Of a stretch of DNA of 64,000 bases, positions 63,547 to 64,000 are shown piece after piece. Position 1 is the stretch's first letter; the number at the start of each line of letters is the position of its first letter. Both the position numbers and the translations under genes were made by a program. The notes below the pieces were generated by a model, which saw only the letters and a program-made list of their open reading frames with translations, made no database searches and had not been told where the DNA came from. Source of the stretch: Rhynchopus sp. YZ270_cl-10 (lineage: Eukaryota > Euglenozoa > Diplonemea > Diplonemida > Diplonemidae); contig OZ037880.1 of assembly GCA_964035575.1 (NCBI GenBank), forward strand, positions 186,001-250,000, given 5' to 3'.

Positions 63547-64000
63547 AAATGCGTGTTTTTAAAGGAAAACCCTTTAGAAGTTGTGTTTTTGAACTACTTG
63601 GTATCAGTGTGTACACGAGCTCCACTATATTTAAAAAAAAAAAACTTTTTGACGGCTCAAAAAATAAGCTAAAAGAAAATTTGAAAGATGAATGTGACCA
63701 GCTTTGCACACATAAAAAAACAAAATGCAGTACGGTATTGCAAACGAAGTTCGCTTTTTTTTCAACACAGGAAATACAAAATGAATATCGCAGGTAATTT
63801 TAATATGGGTCGATTTCAAAACCCCCCCCCCCCCAAAAGTTCTTTTTTGTCTTTTTCATGATATAGGCAGTTTTTTTGCAGTCTGAGGTCCGGAACCGCC
63901 CCAAAAACGATTTTCTGGGAGGTTTTGGGAGGTTTTGGGGCGAAATGGACCTTTTTTGACCATTTTTATGGTATTTTTAGGCTGTTTTTGGCCCTTCTTC

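Larger units (their letters stand above)
61960..64000. other. Right end, gene-poor
   Basis: No gene supported. Contains R1 (62013 partial; 62943-62973), R6 (63479-63546), an R5 piece (63590-63635), a (TTTG)n run at 62409-62432, and at the edge (63890-63960) GGGAGGTTTT repeated with a CCCCAAAA/TTTTGGGG inverted pair, possibly an element cut by the window end. Confidence 0.65.

Noticed and set aside
1..64000. CRISPR array, bacterial operon, prophage or plasmid features
   Set aside because: No regular spacer arrays; introns and eukaryotic ribosomal and axonemal proteins exclude a prokaryotic origin.
1..64000. rRNA, snRNA or spliced-leader RNA gene
   Set aside because: No recognisable conserved core of 5S, U6 or a known euglenozoan spliced leader was seen by eye; a covariance-model scan would decide.

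Overview
This is a nuclear contig from a flagellated protist. The evidence is split genes with GT-AG introns, a cytosolic ribosomal protein (RPL34), an enkurin (axonemal) gene, an Ost-alpha/TMEM184 membrane protein, an ABCG-type half transporter, a mitochondrial NOA1-type GTPase, and DHFR and thymidylate synthase fused in one polypeptide. All 23 genes I can support lie on the minus strand over 60 kb. A DHFR-TS fusion, one-way gene order, and many starts preceded by a pyrimidine tract plus AG fit an intron-bearing euglenozoan (diplonemid-like) best. A dinoflagellate or perkinsid relative is the main alternative. I cannot fix the taxon from sequence alone.

Layout: 1-2.2 kb is AT-rich repeat-bearing sequence. 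2.2-9.6 kb holds a small type I membrane protein, an 877-residue protein and DHFR-TS. 9.6-15.1 kb has no supported gene and is a transposon nest: a 1.07 kb hAT-like element with an 8-bp target duplication, and a 1.53 kb inverted-repeat element carrying a 213-bp MITE inside it. 15.1-16.5 kb is enkurin. 19.2-36.3 kb is a dense array: TMEM184-like, NOA1, a WD40 protein, an unknown, a WH2/polyproline/WW actin-type protein, two diverged tandem paralogues with a PH-like N-terminus and coiled coils, and an unknown. 36.3-40.4 kb is gene-poor. 40.4-51.4 kb holds a GT32-type glycosyltransferase, a short RPA1-like OB-fold protein, two secreted torsin-like AAA+ paralogues about 5.8 kb apart, a probable mitochondrial protein, a Hip-like TPR protein, a WW protein and a helical unknown. 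51.4-54.4 kb is gene-poor. 54.4-62 kb holds a degenerate ABCG protein, RPL34 and a 971-residue EF-hand-like protein ending in a CaaX-like box.

Eighteen introns could be joined in nine genes. All are GT-AG, all donors begin GTA and most begin GTATG. Most are 40-160 nt. The three with dispersed repeats are 160-371 nt, and one 918-nt intron holds a reverse-oriented sirtuin fragment. At least five short dispersed repeat families recur in gaps and introns, and every clear copy of these five lies in the same orientation, antisense to the genes.

Most unusual points: (i) the torsin-like pair keeps Walker A but has Asn-Asp in place of the Walker B Asp-Glu, and the two copies share a 365-bp identical core next to a strongly diverged segment; (ii) the ABCG protein has lost its Walker A lysine, signature and Walker B carboxylates; (iii) the one-way orientation of the repeats; (iv) the nested transposons with readable target duplications.
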